A DNA stretch of 64,000 bases. Source: Streptacidiphilus rugosus AM-16. GTDB taxonomy: Bacteria; Actinomycetota; Actinomycetes; Streptomycetales; Streptomycetaceae. Made by a program: the position numbers and the translations under genes. Below are positions 18,796-27,265 of the stretch, one piece after another (within the stretch, counting starts at the first letter, position 1; every line of letters starts with the position of its first letter). The stretch is taken from positions 2,604,001 through 2,668,000 of the forward strand of contig NZ_JQMJ01000004.1 of the NCBI RefSeq assembly GCF_000744655.1, read 5' to 3'. Under the pieces are notes generated by a model. The model did no database searches. It saw only the letters and a program-made list of their open reading frames with translations, and had not been told where the DNA came from.

Positions 18796-19098
18796 TCAGC
18801 TCGAGGCGCCGGAGACCCCGGGGGCGATGAAGCGGCGGTGCAGCGGGCTGAAGGCGACCTCGGGTTCCCCGTCGATGCCCGCCTCCTTCACGGCCGGCAT
18901 CAGCTGGCTCTCGCTGAACCGGCCGAAGTGGTCGGCCGACTCCCACACGTCCGTGACGTGCAGCGCGTCGCCGTCGAACCAGGCGACATGGATCTGACCG
19001 CCGGCCGGGGCCAGCTCCTCCCAGCGGACGCGGTCGCGGACGGCGTCGTACTGGTCCTGGGTGACTCCGGGCCAACGCATCGACATGACGACGGTCAT
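18796..19098 (-). CDS. Small protein, possible dimeric alpha-beta barrel
   Basis: A 100-residue protein beginning MTVVMSMRWPGVTQDQYDAV. The pattern of strand-helix-strand with VAWFDGDALHVTDVWESADHFGRF suggests a ferredoxin-like alpha-beta barrel (ABM-type fold) seen in small stress-response or monooxygenase-like proteins; I cannot assign a function. The start is well supported by GAGGAGG 6 bases upstream of the ATG. It is convergent with the methyltransferase gene and divergent from the gene at 19303. Confidence 0.75.
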   Translation of the reverse strand: MTVVMSMRWPGVTQDQYDAVRDRVRWEELAPAGGQIHVAWFDGDALHVTDVWESADHFGRFSESQLMPAVKEAGIDGEPEVAFSPLHRRFIAPGVSGASS

Positions 19099-19302
19099 CA
19101 GGTCCTCCTCGTGGGCTTCGATTCCGGATGGCGCTCCGGCCTCCTCGAAGGAGGCTAGCGCCGCGCTCCTTCTTCGAGGTTAGGCCTCGTGGGGTGGGGT
19201 GGGCGCGCGCAGCGGGCGCACGGAAGCGCGGTACTCTCGGCGCGGCTGCACTGGTGTGTGCGGGCCACGGCGGGCCCGAGGCACGACAGAGGCGGGGCAC
19301 TG

Positions 19303-20172
19303 GTGCAACCGGATCAGCGGCTGGACGTCATACGGCGCAGCGTGGTGCGGGAGATGGCCGCGTTGGGCCGTGAGTTCCACATCGAGGACCAGGTGGTCAG
19401 GGGCCCGGGCCGGACGGCGGTCGCCGTTCGCGAGCACCGCGACACCGGGGGCTATCCGGGCGCCGCGCCGCATCTGGACCTCGGCTACGCGCTCCGCCTG
19501 GGCGACGGCGAGGGTCCGGTGGTCTGGGACTGCGTGAGCGGGCTGGGCCGGACCGAGGAACAGCGGCTGGAGAACGGCGTCCGGATGTGGCGCACGACGA
19601 CGGCCTCGGCCGTGGTCGAACTGCTGGAGCAGCGCGGACTGCACGGCGACGTCTACCCGCCCGAGGCGGTGCCCCCGAAACCTCCCGGACGGGCCGTCGG
19701 GGTGCCGGGCTGGCACACGGTGCAAGGGCCCGCCTGTGTCTTCGGTTTCCGCAACGGCCCGCTCAGCGAGTGGGTCGCGGACCACCATCTGCTGCCCGCC
19801 GTCGCCGGGCACGTGCTGCCCCGGCTGGACGGCAGGGCGCTGCACGGCGTGCGGTTCTTCTTCGGCGGGCGGGCGGACGACGAGGTGGCCGAGGTGCGGT
19901 TGAACGGCGAACCGCTGCCGGCCGCGTCGGAGGCGCTGCGGGCGACGGCCTGGCCGCGCGGCGAGCATCTGGCCTGGGCCCGCTGCTTCCTGCTGCTGAC
20001 GCGCGACCCCGACGCGCTACGGGACGCCGAGACCCCGGGGGACGGTCCGCGGGGCCGCCCGGGAGGCGGGGGCGGTGGAGGGGGCGGGCGCGGCGGCGAC
20101 GCGGGACGCGGTTCGTCGCCGGGTCAGCCCGTCGCACCCGGCGGGCTGTTGCGCAAACTGCTCAACCCCTGA
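19303..20172 (+). CDS. DUF6348-like hypothetical protein
   Basis: A 289-residue soluble protein resembling a streptomycete family annotated DUF6348 (recollection of family features, not a search). Visible parts: a polar N-terminus, EEQRLENGVRMWRTTTASAVVELL near residue 90, a middle with PGWHTVQGPACVFGF near 140, and VRFFFGGRADDEVAEVRLNGE near 183. The last 50 residues are a Gly-rich spacer ending in GGLLRKLLNP, which looks like a short amphipathic anchor. The GTG 19303 start is inferred; a purine-rich GAGGCGGGG lies about 6 bases upstream. No function is known. Confidence 0.7.
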   Translation: MQPDQRLDVIRRSVVREMAALGREFHIEDQVVRGPGRTAVAVREHRDTGGYPGAAPHLDLGYALRLGDGEGPVVWDCVSGLGRTEEQRLENGVRMWRTTTASAVVELLEQRGLHGDVYPPEAVPPKPPGRAVGVPGWHTVQGPACVFGFRNGPLSEWVADHHLLPAVAGHVLPRLDGRALHGVRFFFGGRADDEVAEVRLNGEPLPAASEALRATAWPRGEHLAWARCFLLLTRDPDALRDAETPGDGPRGRPGGGGGGGGGRGGDAGRGSSPGQPVAPGGLLRKLLNP

Positions 20173-20174
20173 CC

Positions 20175-20201
20175 GGTCCGGGCCGCCACGGCGGCCGGAC
20201 C
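20175..20201. terminator. Hairpin between convergent genes
   Basis: GGTCCGGGCCGCC at 20175-20187 pairs with GGCGGCCGGACC at 20190-20201, with one bulged G. It sits between the stops of the DUF6348-like gene and the small membrane protein gene and could end both transcripts. Confidence 0.65.
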
Positions 20202-20211
20202 CGCCGATCTG

Positions 20212-20409
20212 TCAGTGGGTGATCTGGTTGACCGTGTTCGCGATCTGGGTCAGGAAGGTCTGGATCGGCGCCGCCGCCGAGGTCTTGGCCAGGAAGAACC
20301 CGAACAGGACCGCCAGCACCGTGTATCCGAGCTTCATGCTCTTGTTGCGGATGAAGACGACGAGCAGGATCCCCAACAGGACAACAGCGGAGATGGAAAA
20401 GGTTGTCAC
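20212..20409 (-). CDS. Small hydrophobic membrane protein
   Basis: About 65 residues with two membrane helices (FSISAVVLLGILLVVFI and LGYTVLAVLFGFFLA) joined by a short basic loop (RNKSMK), and a polar C-terminus TFLTQIANTVNQITH. Similar small proteins occur widely in streptomycetes; the function is unknown. I prefer GTG 20409 (VTTFSIS); a GAGGAA site lies 11 bases upstream. A second GTG at 20418 adds three residues but sits only 2 bases from that site. Confidence 0.6.
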   Translation of the reverse strand: MTTFSISAVVLLGILLVVFIRNKSMKLGYTVLAVLFGFFLAKTSAAAPIQTFLTQIANTVNQITH

Positions 20410-20573
20410 GGGCCCCACTTCCTCGATCGAGCGTGACGACGGGTACGTCTACGTCTGAGGGACGCCCGGCAGCCGAGAACACGCACCGTGAACACGGCAC
20501 CACCCCCAGCCCACGCTCGCCCGCATATTCAGTCTCTCCGGATCAAGCCGCTCCGTAAAGCACTTCCGGCTCA

Positions 20574-20590
20574 CACCCACCCCGTGGGTG
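20574..20590 (-). terminator. Short hairpin after the SpoIIE-type phosphatase gene
   Basis: CACCCAC (20574-20580) pairs with GTGGGTG (20584-20590). It lies 65 bases beyond the stop at 20655. The stem has only 7 pairs. I see no gene in the remainder of 20419-20654, which must contain the promoter of the small membrane protein gene. Confidence 0.4.
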
Positions 20591-20654
20591 CACAATCAGC
20601 CGAGATTGTCCGAAGATCGTGTGACGGATGGTACAAGTGCTGCCGGTGATAAGG

Positions 20655-21815
20655 CTATTCGCGCCAGAGCAGCAGGAGGGCGCGATCGTCGCTCCGGTCC
20701 TTCGCGACCGTCTCGATGAGCCGCCAGGCCGATCCGGCGAAGGCCGTGCCCATCAACCGGTCCGCCGCCCCCATCAGCCGGTCCATGCCCTCGGTCAGAT
20801 CACGCCCCGGGGCCTCGACCATGCCGTCGGTGCAGAGCATCAGCACGTCGCCGCGGGCCAGCACCCCGCGCACGCCCTCGAACTTCGCGCCGTCGTAGAT
20901 GCCGAGCAGCGGGCCCTCGGCCTCCTTCGTCTCCCAGCGTCCCGTGCCGTTGGACCGCTGCATACCGGGCAGATGGCCGGCCGAGAGCAACTCGTACTCC
21001 CCCGTGTCCAGATCCAGCACCAGATGCACGGCACTGGCGAAGCCCTCCTCCCAACCCTGGCGCAGCAGATAGCCGTTGGCCGCGGGGAGGAAGTCGTGCG
21101 GCGGGAGCGAGCCGAGCAGGCCGCCGAACGCGCCGGAGAGCAGCAGGGCGCGCGAGCCGGCGTCCATTCCCTTGCCGGAGACGTCGGCGAGGACGGCCTC
21201 CAGCACCCGCTTGCCGCCGCCGGTGCGGGCGGCGACGACGAAGTCGCCGGAGAACGACTGGCCGCCGGCCGGGCGCAGCGCCATCTCCGCGTGCCAACCG
21301 CTGGGCAGCGCGGGGATCCTGCTCTGCACCTTGAGCCGCTCGCGCAGGTCGAAGAGCATCGAGCCGCCGCGCCGCCAGGGCACCCCGACCCGGTTGCGGA
21401 ACTGCGCCAGCGCCAGCCCGACCGCGCCCACCGCGCCGACCACCAGCACGCAGCCGGGGGTCACATGGCCGGGGGCCCCCGGAGCGTAGGCGCCGAGCAG
21501 CACGGACTCGATCGCCAACGCGGCGGCCGCGGCGGCGTAGAGCAGCACCAGGCTGCTGGGCCGCAGCAGCAGTGCGCCGGAGATCACCGGCAGCACCAGC
21601 GCGGTGGGCGGACACCAGGTCGGGGCCAGCACGGTGGCGACGGTCAACAGCGGGACGACCGCGAACAGGACGGCGAAGGCGAGCCAGTCGGCGCCCTCGC
21701 CGCGGAAGTAGTCGACGGCGGCACGGCGCACCCGACGCCAGGCCCGGCGGTGCGCCCTGCGCAGCCGGGCCGTCAGGGTGTCGTCGGGGTGCCCCCCGGA
21801 CTCGCGACGTGCCAT
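20655..21815 (-). CDS. Membrane PP2C-type (SpoIIE-like) protein phosphatase
   Basis: A 386-residue protein with a basic N-terminus, about four membrane helices at residues 40-145, and a cytoplasmic SpoIIE/PP2C phosphatase domain from about 165 to the end. Metal-binding parts are visible: GQSFSGDFVVAAR, LADVSGKGMDAG, LSAGHLPGMQ and MLCTDGMVEAPGRD, followed by DDRALLLLWRE. In streptomycetes such enzymes dephosphorylate anti-sigma-factor antagonists; the target is unknown. ATG 21815 is chosen; a TAGGGT hexamer lies 8 bases upstream, close to the leaderless spacing. It diverges from the Eis-like gene with 116 bases between starts. Confidence 0.9.
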   Translation of the reverse strand: MARRESGGHPDDTLTARLRRAHRRAWRRVRRAAVDYFRGEGADWLAFAVLFAVVPLLTVATVLAPTWCPPTALVLPVISGALLLRPSSLVLLYAAAAAALAIESVLLGAYAPGAPGHVTPGCVLVVGAVGAVGLALAQFRNRVGVPWRRGGSMLFDLRERLKVQSRIPALPSGWHAEMALRPAGGQSFSGDFVVAARTGGGKRVLEAVLADVSGKGMDAGSRALLLSGAFGGLLGSLPPHDFLPAANGYLLRQGWEEGFASAVHLVLDLDTGEYELLSAGHLPGMQRSNGTGRWETKEAEGPLLGIYDGAKFEGVRGVLARGDVLMLCTDGMVEAPGRDLTEGMDRLMGAADRLMGTAFAGSAWRLIETVAKDRSDDRALLLLWRE

Positions 21816-21931
21816 TCCGGGAGACCCTATCGAGCGCGGCCGGGGCACGTCGATGCGTTTCGGATGCGGGATGCAACCGACAGGGGCCAAATCTGGTCGC
21901 GCTTCGTCCTGCTCGCTGCTAGGCAGGTCGT

Positions 21932-23224
21932 ATGGACGCATCGAACCTGCCGTGGAACGCCTCACCCACCGCCTCCCCCGAGCTGCGGATCATCAACGCC
22001 GACGACTTCGAAGCCTGGTACGCGTCCCTGGTGGACGCCTTCGGCGGAGTGCCCGAAGCTCCCGAGGAGGCGGCACTGTGGCAAGAGCTTACCGAGCTGG
22101 ATCGCTCGATCGGCGCATTCGACGCGAAGACGGTGGTCGGGTCGGCCGGGGCGTTCAGCTTCGGGCTGGCCGTGCCGGGCGGGGCGGAGACGGCCGAGCG
22201 GCCGCTGGTCCCGGCGGCCGGGGTGACCATGGTCGGGGTGCGGTCGACCCATCGGCGACGCGGGCTGCTGTCGGCGATGATGCGCAGCCAGTTGGACGAC
22301 GTGCGCGGGCGCGGCGAACCGGTGGCGGTGCTCACGGCCTCCGAACCGGCCATCTACGGCCGCTTCGGCTACGGCCTGGCCTCGTTGCGGGTGAGCGTGA
22401 CGATGGACCGGCACCGGGTGCGGATCGCCGACCCCGGTCTCGGGCGCGAACTGCGGCTGTCCCAGGCGGATCCGGTCGAGTCGCTGGCCGTCTGCGAGGA
22501 GCTGTACGCGCGGGTGGGGCCGACGCGCGCGGGGTGGCTGCGGCGACCGGCCGGCTGGGAGAAGGTCGCGGTGCTCGACCCGTCCTCGGACCGGGACGGC
22601 CACTCCCCGCTCTTCTGCGTGCTGGTGGAGGATCCGGTCACCGGCGGCCTGGGCGGCTACGCCCGCTACGCCGTCAAGCCGAGCTGGGACCGGTCGGGCC
22701 CGAACGGCTCCGTCCGGGTCCGCGAACTGTACGCGGCCTCCCCCGAGGCGACGGCGGCGCTGTGGCGCTACCTGCTGGACGTCGACCTCACCGACACGGT
22801 GACCTCGGCCGGCCGTCCGGTGGACGACGCGCTGCTGAGCCTGGTCGACGACCCCCGCCGCTGCGGGCCCGTGGTCGGCGACGGGATCTACCTCCGACCG
22901 GTGGAGGTGGGCGCGGCGCTCGGTGCGCGGGGCTACTACCGGCCCGTGGACCTGGTGTTGGAGGTGGAGGACGCGTTCTGCCCCTGGAACACCGGTCGTT
23001 GGCGCCTGTCCGCCGACGGGAAGGGGGCCGTGTGCGAGCGCACCACGGATCCGGCGGACCTCGCCCTGACGGTGCGTGAGCTGGGCGCCGCCTATCTGGG
23101 CGGCGTGACGCTGCGCTCGCTCGCCACCGCGGGCCGGGTCCGCGAACTGCGCGCGGGCGCCCTCGCGGCGGCGTCTGCGGCGTTCGCGACGGACCTCGCG
23201 CCGTGGCTGCCGCGCGGGTTCTGA
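21932..23224 (+). CDS. Eis-family GNAT N-acetyltransferase
   Basis: A 430-residue enzyme of the enhanced intracellular survival (Eis) family: an N-terminal GNAT domain with acetyl-CoA loop VRSTHRRRGLLSAMM near residue 103, a second GNAT-like middle domain, and a sterol-carrier-like C-terminal domain. In mycobacterial Eis the C-terminal carboxylate acts as base and a Tyr acts as acid; here the chain ends in Gly-Phe as in Eis, and a Tyr lies in PAIYGRFGYGLAS. Substrates may be aminoglycosides, peptides or polyamines; not determinable here. It diverges from the phosphatase gene. Confidence 0.88.
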   Translation: MDASNLPWNASPTASPELRIINADDFEAWYASLVDAFGGVPEAPEEAALWQELTELDRSIGAFDAKTVVGSAGAFSFGLAVPGGAETAERPLVPAAGVTMVGVRSTHRRRGLLSAMMRSQLDDVRGRGEPVAVLTASEPAIYGRFGYGLASLRVSVTMDRHRVRIADPGLGRELRLSQADPVESLAVCEELYARVGPTRAGWLRRPAGWEKVAVLDPSSDRDGHSPLFCVLVEDPVTGGLGGYARYAVKPSWDRSGPNGSVRVRELYAASPEATAALWRYLLDVDLTDTVTSAGRPVDDALLSLVDDPRRCGPVVGDGIYLRPVEVGAALGARGYYRPVDLVLEVEDAFCPWNTGRWRLSADGKGAVCERTTDPADLALTVRELGAAYLGGVTLRSLATAGRVRELRAGALAAASAAFATDLAPWLPRGF

Positions 23225-23268
23225 GTCCAGCGGCCTGACCACCGGGCGGGACCCGGTCCGGCCGGCCC

Positions 23269-23289
23269 GGCGTCGGACGCGACGACGCC
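23269..23289. terminator. Possible terminator between the Eis-like gene and nei
   Basis: GGCGTCG at 23269-23275 pairs with CGACGCC at 23283-23289, with extra partial pairing of GCCCGG outside. The surrounding 107 bases between the converging stops hold no gene. Confidence 0.35.
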
Positions 23290-23331
23290 GACGGCCGGGC
23301 GGGCCTCACGCACGACGCGGCGCCCCGCTGC

Positions 23332-24150
23332 TCAGGCGGCCTGGCAGCGGGGGCACCAGAAGAGGTTGCGGGCCGCGTGCTCCTCGGTGCGGACGGGGGT
23401 GCCGCAGACGAGGCAGGCCTGGCCGGTGCGGCGGTAGACGTAGACCTCGCCGCCGTGGTCGTCCCGGCGGGGAGGCCGGCCCATGGCCTCGGGGGTGTGC
23501 TCGGGGCGGACGGTGTCGATCCGGCCGAGCCGGACGCCCTCGGCCATCAGCGGGCGCAGGTCCGCCCAGATCGCGTCCCACTCGGCGCGGTCCAGGCTCC
23601 GGCCCTCGCGGTGGGGATCGACGCCCTGTCGGAAGAGGACCTCGGCGCGGTAGACGTTCCCGACCCCGCTGAGGACCTTCTGGTCCATCAGCAGGGCGGC
23701 GATGGTGGTGCGGCTGCCGCTGATCCGCTTCCAGGCCGCCTCGCCGGTGTCCTCGGGACGCAGCGGGTCGGGGCCGAGCAGCCGCTCGGCGTCGGCCTTC
23801 TCGAAGGGGCTGATCAGTCGGCACTTGGTGGGCCCGCGCAGGTCGGCGTGGGCGCCGCCGCGGGCCTCCGTGGCGATCCGCAGCCGGACCTGCCCGACGG
23901 GGGCGGGGGTGGGGCCGTGGCCCCAGAAGACCTTGCCGTAGAGGCCGAGATGGATGTGCACCCAGCCGGCCTCGCCGAAGCCGAGGAACAGGTGCTTGCC
24001 CTTGGCGTCGGTGTCGGTCAGGGTGCGGCCGTCCAGCTTCGCCGCGGCGGGGGCGAAGGGCCCCTGGGGGCTGGAGACGGCAACGGCCTGGCCGCCGAAC
24101 ACCCGGTGGTATTCGGCGGCCAGTCGGTGGATGGTGTGACCCTCGGGCAC
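23332..24150 (-). CDS. nei: Fpg/Nei family DNA glycosylase (endonuclease VIII-like)
   Basis: Removes oxidised bases and nicks DNA at the resulting site. The 272-residue product starts with PEGHTIHRLA, where Pro2 (after Met removal) is the nucleophile and Glu3 the catalytic acid. The H2TH region (MDQKVLSGVGNVYRAEVLFR) is near residue 155, and a C-terminal zinc finger holds CLVCGTPV and FWCPRCQ. The GHTI start is typical of the Nei branch rather than MutM (PELPE). It lies 15 bases downstream of rpiB on the same strand, so they probably share a transcript. Confidence 0.93.
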   Translation of the reverse strand: MPEGHTIHRLAAEYHRVFGGQAVAVSSPQGPFAPAAAKLDGRTLTDTDAKGKHLFLGFGEAGWVHIHLGLYGKVFWGHGPTPAPVGQVRLRIATEARGGAHADLRGPTKCRLISPFEKADAERLLGPDPLRPEDTGEAAWKRISGSRTTIAALLMDQKVLSGVGNVYRAEVLFRQGVDPHREGRSLDRAEWDAIWADLRPLMAEGVRLGRIDTVRPEHTPEAMGRPPRRDDHGGEVYVYRRTGQACLVCGTPVRTEEHAARNLFWCPRCQAA

Positions 24151-24165
24151 GGTGGGGCGACCCGG

Positions 24166-24651
24166 TCAGCCCTGCGGGTGGTGGGCCGGGACGGGCGGCA
24201 GCTCGCCGGTGGTCTCGTAGTCCGTCAGCATGTCGATGCGGCGGATGTGACGCTCCTCGGCCGAGAACGGCGTGTTGAGGAAGGTCTCCAGGAAGGAGGT
24301 CGCCTCCTCCTCGCTGTGCATGCGGCCGCCGATGCTGATCACGTTGGCGTTGTTGTGCTCCCGGCCCAGCTGGGCGGTCTCCACACTCCAGGCCAGCGCG
24401 GCGCGGACGCCCTTGACCTTGTTGGCGGCGATGGCCTCGCCGTTGCCGCTGCCGCCGATGACGACGCCGAGCGCCTCCGGGTCCGCCGCGGTGCGCTCGG
24501 CGGCGCGCAGGCAGAACGGGGGGTAGTCGTCGACGGCGTCGTAGATGTGCGGACCGCAGTCGATCGGCTCGTGGCCGGCCTCGGTGAGCCACTTCACGAA
24601 GTGCTGCTTGAGCTCGTAGCCGGCGTGGTCGGATCCCAGGTAGACGCGCAT
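24166..24651 (-). CDS. rpiB: Ribose-5-phosphate isomerase B
   Basis: Interconverts ribose 5-phosphate and ribulose 5-phosphate in the pentose phosphate pathway. The 161-residue product has the phosphate-binding start MRVYLGSDHAGYELK, IDCGPHIYDAVDDYP near 30, and the loop VVIGGSGNGEAIAANKV near 63. The usual CGTG cysteine of RpiB is Gly-Ser in GGSGNG, as is seen in the actinobacterial branch where the base is a Glu (here in NGEAI). The ATG at 24651 has no ribosome site; CATAAT ends 7 bases upstream. It lies 22 bases after bioY. Confidence 0.94.
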   Translation of the reverse strand: MRVYLGSDHAGYELKQHFVKWLTEAGHEPIDCGPHIYDAVDDYPPFCLRAAERTAADPEALGVVIGGSGNGEAIAANKVKGVRAALAWSVETAQLGREHNNANVISIGGRMHSEEEATSFLETFLNTPFSAEERHIRRIDMLTDYETTGELPPVPAHHPQG

Positions 24652-24658
24652 GGGAGGG

Positions 24659-24664
24659 ATTATG
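24659..24664 (-). promoter_or_regulatory. -10 box of a possible leaderless promoter (rpiB)
   Basis: CATAAT (5 of 6 to TATAAT) ends 7 bases before the ATG at 24651, within the short bioY-rpiB gap. It would allow rpiB expression independent of bioY. Confidence 0.45.
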
Positions 24665-24673
24665 TCAGCCCGC

Positions 24674-25270
24674 TCAGCCCTTACGCCCGACGAGCTTCCA
24701 CGCCGCCGGGAGCAGGCCCGTCGCCAGGGCGACCTTGAGTGCGTCGCCGAGCAGGAAGGGGTAGAGGCCGAGCGAGGCGGCCTCGGCCAGCGGCAGGTGG
24801 GCGGCGACCGCCAGCCACGGGACGCCGACGGCGTAGATGGCGAGGTTGCCCAGCACCATCGCACCGGCGGTGCGCAGCGGGCTGCGGTCCGCACCACGGC
24901 GGGCGAGCGCGCCGACCAGCGCGCCGGCCAGCACGAAGCCGACGACGTAGCCGATGGTCACCCCGGTGCCGGAGGCGCCGCCCGCGAACCAGGGCAGACC
25001 GGCGAGCCCGGCCAGCAGGTAGAGGCCCATCGAGGCGGCCCCGCGACGGGTGCCGAGGGCCGTGCCGACCAGCAGCGCGGCGAGCGTCTGGCCGGTCACC
25101 GGCACCGGCGAGCCGGGCACGGGGACGGAGAGCTGCGCGGCCAACCCGGTGAACGCGGCGCCGCCGAGGACGAGCGCGGCGTCGCGGACCAGCGTGCGTC
25201 CGCGGTCGGCGGCGGGCAGCAGGTCGGCGAGGACGGCGCCGGGGCGCACGATCGGGGCGGCGAGACTCAC
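24674..25270 (-). CDS. bioY: Biotin transporter BioY (ECF S-component)
   Basis: Membrane protein that binds biotin as the S-component of an energy-coupling-factor transporter. The 198-residue product has about six membrane helices. The segment SVPVPGSPVPVTGQTLAALL near residue 48 is the BioY signature, and GVTIGYVVGFVLAGALVGAL and LGLYPFLLGDALKVALA are also typical. No bioM/bioN ATPase or T-component genes are beside it, so it probably uses a shared ECF module. GTG 25270 has AGGAG about 8 bases upstream. Direct repeats at 25334-25349 lie in its promoter region. Confidence 0.93.
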   Translation of the reverse strand: MSLAAPIVRPGAVLADLLPAADRGRTLVRDAALVLGGAAFTGLAAQLSVPVPGSPVPVTGQTLAALLVGTALGTRRGAASMGLYLLAGLAGLPWFAGGASGTGVTIGYVVGFVLAGALVGALARRGADRSPLRTAGAMVLGNLAIYAVGVPWLAVAAHLPLAEAASLGLYPFLLGDALKVALATGLLPAAWKLVGRKG

Positions 25271-25583
25271 GCGGTACTCCTGGGCTTGCTGGGGACGATC
25301 GAGTCGACCGGGAGGGATCGAACAAAGATCGCAGTGAACGCTCGTGAACCTATCGGGCGGAGCGAGAGGGGCGCCTGAGGGGGTTCTTACAAAACCGCAG
25401 GTCGCCGCTTGGGCGGGACGACAGCGCGACCACGATGCGCAGCGGGACCGTCACCCATGGCGATCACGGCTTCCGGATGGTGATCAACAGGGCCTCGCCC
25501 CTGACCGCCGGGCCAGTATTGCCCGGATACTGATCAGGCCTGTCCGCTATTCGGACTCATCCACCCCACCAGGACATCGCACC
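25271..25583. promoter_or_regulatory. Divergent promoter region of bioY and the amino acid permease
   Basis: This 313-base gap holds no supported gene. On the bioY side it contains two direct GTGAAC repeats at 25334-25339 and 25344-25349, 10 bases apart, a possible repressor site. No riboswitch-like fold was seen. Confidence 0.45.
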
Positions 25584-26987
25584 ATGAGCGTCGCCGCACC
25601 CCCAGGTACCGAACCGAAGTCGCCCGCGCAGGCGGAGCAGCAGGGCCTCACCCAGGGCCTCGAGCCGCGCCACCTCTCGATGATCGCCCTCGGCGGCGTC
25701 ATCGGCGCCGGCCTCTTCGTCGGCTCCGGGGCGGGCATCGCCGCCGCCGGGCCCGCGATCGTGCTGGCCTTCGCCGTCTCCGGCGTGCTGGTCATGCTGA
25801 TCATGCGGATGCTCGGCGAGATGTCCGCGGCACGGCCCGCGTCCGGCTCGTTCTCGGTGCACGCGGAGAAGGAGATCGGCGTCTGGGCCGGCTTCGCCTC
25901 CGGCTGGATGTTCTGGCTGCTGCTCTGCGTCGGCGTCTCGGTGGAAGCCACCGGCGCGGCCGGGATCATGACCAACTGGCTTCCGGGAACCCCGACCTGG
26001 CTCTGGGTCGCCCTCTTCATGGCCTTCTTCTGCGGCAGCAATCTCGCCGCGGTGAAGAACTTCGGCGAGTTCGAGTTCTGGTTCGCTGCGATCAAGGTGG
26101 CCGCGATCGTCGGCTTCCTGGTGCTGGCCGTGCTGGCCGTCCTCGGGGTCGTCGGCAGCGGCGCGCCCGGCTTCGCCAATCTCACCGGCCACGGCGGCTT
26201 CCTGCCGAACGGCGCGTCCGGCCTGGTCACGGGCCTGCTGGCCTCGGTCTTCGCCTACGGCGGGCTGGAGACGGTCACCATCGCCGCGGCCGAGTCCGCG
26301 GACCCGGTGCGCAGCGTCGGTCGCGCGGTGCGCACGGCGATGTGGCGGATCGCGCTCTTCTACGTCGGGTCGATGGCCGTCATCGTCACGCTGCTGCCCT
26401 GGAACGACCCGAAGGTGACCAGGAACGGTCCCTACGTTGAGGTGCTGAACCTCATCGGCGTCCCTGCGGCGGCACAGGTCATGAACGTGGTCGTGCTGAT
26501 CGCGCTGCTGAGCGCCATGAACGCGAACATCTACGGTTCCTCGCGGATGGCGTACTCGCTGGTCCGGCGCGGTCTCGGCCCGAAGGCGGTCGCCCGGGTG
26601 AGCGGCGGCGTGCCGCGGGTCGCGGTGCTGGCGTCCTCGGCGTTCGGGTTCTTCGCGGTGCTGCTGAACTTCTGGTGGCCGACGACGGTGTTCCAGTGGC
26701 TGCTGAACGCGACGGGCGCGGCGGTCCTGGTGGTCTGGGCGTTCGTCTGCGTCGCGCAGCTGCGGATGCGGCGGCGGCTGGAGCGCGAGGCGCCGGAGCG
26801 GATCTCCGTCCGGATGTGGGGCTTCCCGTATCTGACCTGGGCGACGCTGGCGGGCGTCGTCGGCGTCCTGGCCCTGATGACGACGAGCCACGACAACCGC
26901 GTCCAACTGGCCTGCACGCTGGGCTTCGCCCTGGCGCTCTCGGCCGCGGGCCTCGTCCGGCAACGGCGGAGGCGCGGGAGCGCTTGA
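25584..26987 (+). CDS. Amino acid permease (APC superfamily)
   Basis: A 467-residue transporter with 12 predicted membrane helices of the amino acid transporter (AAT) branch, related to AroP, GabP and ProY. The start of helix 1 carries the consensus MIALGGVIGAGLFVGSGAGI, and MLGEMSAARPASGSF (end of helix 2) is the family signature. The substrate cannot be told from sequence. ATG 25584 has an AGGA about 10 bases upstream; the frame is open to 25344 but that part is Arg/Asp-rich and has no hydrophobic character. It diverges from bioY and is followed by a repeat-rich intergenic region. Confidence 0.92.
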   Translation: MSVAAPPGTEPKSPAQAEQQGLTQGLEPRHLSMIALGGVIGAGLFVGSGAGIAAAGPAIVLAFAVSGVLVMLIMRMLGEMSAARPASGSFSVHAEKEIGVWAGFASGWMFWLLLCVGVSVEATGAAGIMTNWLPGTPTWLWVALFMAFFCGSNLAAVKNFGEFEFWFAAIKVAAIVGFLVLAVLAVLGVVGSGAPGFANLTGHGGFLPNGASGLVTGLLASVFAYGGLETVTIAAAESADPVRSVGRAVRTAMWRIALFYVGSMAVIVTLLPWNDPKVTRNGPYVEVLNLIGVPAAAQVMNVVVLIALLSAMNANIYGSSRMAYSLVRRGLGPKAVARVSGGVPRVAVLASSAFGFFAVLLNFWWPTTVFQWLLNATGAAVLVVWAFVCVAQLRMRRRLEREAPERISVRMWGFPYLTWATLAGVVGVLALMTTSHDNRVQLACTLGFALALSAAGLVRQRRRRGSA

Positions 26988-27243
26988 GGGGCGCGAGGCT
27001 CTGCTGATATGCGGCTCCTCCCCCGGCCTTCGGCCGGGAGGCGCCCCCTGCGTGGGCGCGAGCAACCACCCCGCGCGGATGGCCCTGCTCATTGAGGGCG
27101 CACGGGGTGGCTTGTCGCGCACGCAGTGAATCAAGCAGAGCCTCGCACCCCTGACAGAGCAACCAGCCCCACGGCGCACAGGTGCACGCCCGCGCGCCGG
27201 GGGCGCGCAGTTCCTCGCGCCCCCGGATGGTGCAACGGGCCCC
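26988..27243. repeat. Dispersed intergenic repeat element, copy B
   Basis: This structured region begins directly after the permease stop. The arm GCGAGGCTCTGCT (26993-27005) pairs perfectly with 27134-27146. Inside lie a smaller hairpin at 27017-27040 and CCACCCCG (27066-27073) paired with CGGGGTGG (27103-27110). The right end (27199-27243) is the complement of the unit found at 48061-48098. No gene is supported inside. It may also serve as terminator for the converging permease and DsbA-like genes. Confidence 0.65.
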
Positions 27244-27265
27244 GTGCTCGAAGAACTTCAGGAGG

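Noticed and set aside
25271-25583. Riboswitch upstream of bioY or the permease
   Set aside because: No conserved riboswitch fold or known motif is visible; the bioY leader is short with a ribosome site.
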